Assembly (NCBI GenBank): GCA_963576475.1
Contig: OY754969.1
Span: 26,488,958-26,552,957, forward strand
Reading direction: 5' to 3'
DNA: 64,000 bases
DNA from: Molanna angustata
Taxonomy: Eukaryota > Arthropoda > Insecta > Trichoptera > Molannidae
Position 1 is the first letter of the stretch. Each line of letters starts with the position of its first letter. This document shows, piece after piece, positions 59,638-64,000 of this stretch. Position numbers and translations under genes: made by a program. The notes below the pieces were generated by a model. That model ran no database searches and had not been told where the DNA came from. It saw nothing but the letters and a program-made list of their open reading frames with translations.

Positions 59638-60550
59638 CTAGTTGCATGTAACACATGAGATCCAACTGTCGATAGCGATAGTATGTATAGTTGAAGAATA
59701 AGTACCAAACTATAATCCCATAAATACAAATTATTTAATATTTTAAGATATTTGATTTTCTATGCAACACATGTACCTATGTATGTATGTCAAGATAGGA
59801 TAGTATGGAGGTCAGTCCTTTGATCCTACCCAGAATATGAAAACAGCATGATGGTATGTATGTATGTTTGGAGATTAAGTATCAAACTATTGTCTTCATA
59901 GACATTGTGTATAGGCGACTGTCATACAAATTGTATGAAGCGATGTTATCACTAAATTCAATTTTTATAAAAATTATTAAAAAAAAATTAAGATATACTA
60001 CTATAATGTTAATTTTTTCTATAGAAAATTAAATTATCTAGTTGGGGTGTTTCTGCTTTTTTCGATATTTTTAAATTTGGAAATATAGGCAGTTAAACTC
60101 ATAAATTTATCATAAAAAAAATATTTTTCTTAATAAAAAATGTTTGAGAAACCCTGGAATTTAAAAAAAAAACAAATTTGAGATTTTGTATTTGTCTATA
60201 TTTGTACCAATTTTCAGCATTCTAGCTTTTATGGTTTCTGAGATATATGGAAAAATAAAGTAAAAATTCAAAAGTTGATAACTTGGGCTCTGTAAATTGA
60301 GCGGATCAAAAGTTATAAGGGGGGTATGGACACACAGACAGACACACGAAATATTCTACTCCAAATTCTGAGTAAATCCGTATATAGAACATATATGCTG
60401 CGAAGCCTCTAAGTTGGTGTTTTTTGACTTCAAAGTTGGAAAAGCCGTGAAAAAAGTAGACCTCTGCATACAATTCTCGCATATCCTGGCTTGAAACATT
60501 GTCGATATGTTAAGAGAACAAAGTTCTCCTGAACAATTCGACAGTTGGAT
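59638..60550 (+). mobile_element. family-2 element, first right-arm copy
   Basis: Starts ACTAGTTGCATGTAACACAT and ATCCAACTGTCGATAG; ends with hairpin TATGTTAAGAGAAC/GTTCTCCTGAACA and TCGACAGTTGGAT. Carries GTCAAGATAGGATAGTATGG, the embedded LINE X tail, at about 59,790. Confidence 0.85.
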
Positions 60551-61721
60551 AATATCTTGTTTATTGAGAATTTATTTAGTAAAAATGTATTGCGTAATTA
60601 TAGTTAGCATCCTCAGAACAGGCTTCGCCTAGTGAGGCAGTAAATTCCATTGTTATATTTAAATTTAATTTATTGTACCTATTAATATGATGTAGGTATT
60701 ATGGAAATAAATTTAAAAATATATAAATCTATACGTTAACAGGGTGACAGTGATATTATTTCGTTAAAGAGGGTTTAAAATGACGAAATCGTCTATAGAA
60801 ACTTGGTTTAGGGTATTTTTTCTTAAACCCGATTTTTTTATGTTCAAATTATATGAATAAGATGAAAGTCTTGACATTTGTAATATTCCGGAAACCTTAT
60901 AAATATATATATATGATATTTATTAAGCCAACAATACAGTTAGAAACTATCCGTCATCCGTCACCAATATTCAGAATGCATTTTGAACCTCATTGCTGAA
61001 CCATGTGAGATGTTATATCGCCTCCTCATTGCTGAACCATGTGAGATGTGTTTTCGATTACTCGGCTATTTAGGGACAACCGAAAACATTTGTTTTATTT
61101 TGAAGAAATCTGCACTCATTTTTCTCTGGGGTTATTCATACATACATACCATCACGCCATGTTCCTCGCGGGGTAGGCAGATATAATGAAATGTACAATT
61201 TTCTATCTTGATACGCATCCAGCACCTCATAAACAAACATGTTTTTTTCTTTTGTACGTGGTTTTTCATAACGGTATTTACACGATCATACCATGCTTTT
61301 CTTGCTCAACTCTTTTGTATATTTCCTTCTCCAGGCGTTCTCAATAATCTTAATAAGCAATCATCTTAATCGAATGAATTTTTTTCTTGATTGGCATAAC
61401 GTGCAAACCGCCTACATTCAAGACTACGATTTAATGTTATTTTCTACTATATCATAAGACAATTTGTTTGATTCGGAGAGGGAGAGAAGAGTTAGAGAGA
61501 GAGGGAGAGAAGAATCAGAGAGAGAGGGAGAGAAGAGTTAGAGAGAGAATTGAAGTTTATTCTGGATGTATGTGGACGTTAGAAAAGATCTCTTTCTGAG
61601 TGAAAATTTTTACACATATCATCACCACATCGTCCACTCATCCAAATACACCTTCACAAATACACTAACATGCTTTTTATGAGTTTAGTCATTCATACTT
61701 TTATACTTTTTTATACTTTTA

Positions 61722-62634
61722 CTAGTTGCATGTAACACATGAGATCCAACTGTCGATAGCGATAGTATGTATAGTTGAAGAATAAGTACCAAACTATAAT
61801 CCCATAAATACAAATTATTTAATATTTTAAGATATTTGATTTTCTATGCAACACATGTACCTATGTATGTATGTCAAGATAGGATAGTATGGAGGTCAGT
61901 CCTTTGATCCTACCCAGAATATGAAAACAGCATGATGGTATGTATGTATGTTTGGAGATTAAGTATCAAACTATTGTCTTCATAGACATTGTGTATAGGC
62001 GACTGTCATACAAATTGTATGAAGCGATGTTATCACTAAATTCAATTTTTATAAAAATTATTAAAAAAAAATTAAGATATACTACTATAATGTTAATTTT
62101 TTCTATAGAAAATTAAATTATCTAGTTGGGGTGTTTCTGCTTTTTTCGATATTTTTAAATTTGGAAATATAGGCAGTTAAACTCATAAATTTATCATAAA
62201 AAAAATATTTTTCTTAATAAAAAATGTTTGAGAAACCCTGGAATTTAAAAAAAAAACAAATTTGAGATTTTGTATTTGTCTATATTTGTACCAATTTTCA
62301 GCATTCTAGCTTTTATGGTTTCTGAGATATATGGAAAAATAAAGTAAAAATTCAAAAGTTGATAACTTGGGCTCTGTAAATTGAGCGGATCAAAAGTTAT
62401 AAGGGGGGTATGGACACACAGACAGACACACGAAATATTCTACTCCAAATTCTGAGTAAATCCGTATATAGAACATATATGCTGCGAAGCCTCTAAGTTG
62501 GTGTTTTTTGACTTCAAAGTTGGAAAAGCCGTGAAAAAAGTAGACCTCTGCATACAATTCTCGCATATCCTGGCTTGAAACATTGTCGATATGTTAAGAG
62601 AACAAAGTTCTCCTGAACAATTCGACAGTTGGAT
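61722..62634 (+). mobile_element. family-2 element, second right-arm copy
   Basis: Second unit of the 2,084-bp duplication; sequence as in 59,638-60,550. Confidence 0.85.
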
Positions 62635-63020
62635 AATATCTTGTTTATTGAGAATTTATTTAGTAAAAATGTATTGCGTAATTATAGTTAGCATCCTCAG
62701 AACAGGCTTCGCCTAGTGAGGCAGTAAATTCCATTGTTATATTTAAATTTAATTTATTGTACCTATTAATATGATGTAGGTATTATGGAAATAAATTTAA
62801 AAATATATAAATCTATACGTTAACAGGGTGACAGTGATATTATTTCGTTAAAGAGGGTTTAAAATGACGAAATCGTCTATAGAAACTTGGTTTAGGGTAT
62901 TTTTTCTTAAACCCGATTTTTTTATGTTCAAATTATATGAATAAGATGAAAGTCTTGACATTTGTAATATTCCGGAAACCTTATAAATATATATATATGA
63001 TATTTATTAAGCCAACAATA

Positions 63021-63449
<429 letters not shown>

Positions 63450-63587
63450 TGTAAAGGTAGGCGCGCATGGAAGCTAATTTCATCGGCCGATTAATTATCG
63501 GTGAGCTACAACATACGAATTACACGTATGTAAGAGCGCGCATGAAGGCTAACAGAATCGGCCGATTTAAAATCTGTGACGAGACAC

Positions 63588-63623
63588 AAAAAAATCGGCC
63601 GATCTCGATCGGCCGATTTTTTT
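63588..63623. repeat. near-perfect palindrome
   Basis: AAAAAAATCGGCCGATC, spacer TC, then GATCGGCCGATTTTTTT. 17-bp arms with a 2-bp spacer. Confidence 0.95.
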
Positions 63624-63730
63624 TATCCAATACTGTTGCATGAGAGGGCGCGCATGGCGCATGCTCACCGATAATTTAATCGTCCGAGCGCAGTAGATCG
63701 AGAAGTACGTTGGCAGTGTTGTCAAACGAA

Positions 63731-63814
63731 ATGTCAGAAAACATGGATGAAATAAATATTGATTCCGAACAATTAATTATATATGTTGAAGCACGTCCTT
63801 CGTTGTATGATTAA
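63731..63814 (+). pseudogene. start of a MADF-domain protein, stopped after 27 codons
   Basis: The frame reads MSENMDEINIDSEQLIIYVE then ARPSLYD and a TAA. (L)I-x-x-VE-x-RPxLYD is the conserved first helix of MADF domains, which bind DNA and occur in insect transcription factors and in the second protein of PIF/Harbinger transposons. The stop falls directly after LYD, and the following frame has more stops, so the domain is not made unless an intron begins here; no good donor is visible at that point. GC-rich palindromic DNA directly upstream favours the transposon origin. Confidence 0.55.
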
Positions 63815-64000
63815 AAATTAAGCGAAATATTAATAACTGGTTGAGAACAGCTAAATCATAATAAAAGAACTGAATTAAGTAAGTTATTACTTAATTGATT
63901 AATAGTTACATAGGTAATTTAATAAATATTCTACTTAATGAATAAAAAAAACCATATTTCTAATCATATGTATATTAAAACTTGTGAATATACATATTGT

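Larger units (their letters stand above)
51371..60936. repeat. right arm of the giant inverted repeat, 9.57 kb
   Basis: Reverse complement of 20,187-29,270 joined to 49,454-49,981. Private differences exclude a trivial foldback copy: an extra base and a 10-bp insertion in the exon at 56,656, an altered 5' border of family-1 near 57,665, substitutions in the LINE, and the absence of the 20 kb satellite element. Confidence 0.95.
63455..64000 (+). mobile_element. 5' end of a probable PIF/Harbinger transposon (continues past the window)
   Basis: A GC-rich terminal zone carries three spaced copies of GCGCGCATG (63,463; 63,537; 63,649) and several ATCGGCCGAT palindromes, likely transposase binding sites. 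A MADF-type ORF start follows (63,731). Harbinger elements typically encode a transposase plus a Myb/MADF-like DNA-binding protein. The left boundary is near GTAAAGGTAGGCGCGCATGG; the target duplication cannot be tested because the other end is outside. Inference from structure and the MADF motif. Confidence 0.5.

Noticed and set aside
20187..60936. Palindrome as a sequencing foldback artefact
   Set aside because: Arms differ by a 20 kb insertion with an empty site, a 2 kb tandem duplication, indels in the exon and LINE, and substitutions; a chimeric read would give identical arms.

Overview
The window looks like a piece of an insect chromosome, most likely a moth or butterfly (Lepidoptera). 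It is very AT-rich, it carries many short runs of the TAGGTACCTA type that are common in lepidopteran DNA, and nearly everything recognisable is a eukaryotic transposable element: LINE, Penelope-like, tRNA-headed SINE, MITE, PIF/Harbinger and rolling-circle-like elements. The assignment to Lepidoptera is an inference. No prokaryotic gene, rRNA, CRISPR array or intact functional tRNA was seen.

Region 1 (1-20,186) is ordinary repeat-littered non-coding DNA. It has one credible host coding exon (2,872-3,005, GC-rich, ATG to GTATGT donor), three SINE families, several MITEs, three minisatellites (45, 46 and 34 bp units), decayed LINE ends and the tail of a Penelope-like element with a GIY-YIG domain (about 14,560-15,382).

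Region 2 (20,187-60,936) is one giant inverted repeat. The left arm is 20,187-29,270 plus 49,454-49,981; the right arm is 51,371-60,936; the arms are about 9.6 kb each, look about 99% identical where compared, and surround a unique 1.39 kb centre (49,982-51,370). Both arms carry the same nested set: a family-2 element, a LINE tail, a family-1 element, a short gene-like terminal exon, a LINE reverse transcriptase, and two further LINE fragments. The left arm alone is split by a 20.2 kb insertion (29,271-49,453) made of about 60 copies of a 313-bp satellite inside a family-1 element that resembles Helentron/HINE rolling-circle elements (5' subterminal repeat matching a 3' terminal hairpin). The right arm keeps the empty site at 51,859-51,864, so the insertion postdates the inverted duplication.

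Region 3 (60,936-64,000) begins with a second, direct 2,084-bp copy of the outer end of the right arm, then a 38-bp minisatellite in which one unit has swollen into about 240 bp of pure TA, and finally the 5' end of what looks like a PIF/Harbinger transposon whose MADF-type protein stops after 27 codons.

The genes do not form a pathway. The story is structural: LINE and Helentron-like insertion, inverted duplication, then an arm-specific satellite-bearing insertion and a local tandem duplication.
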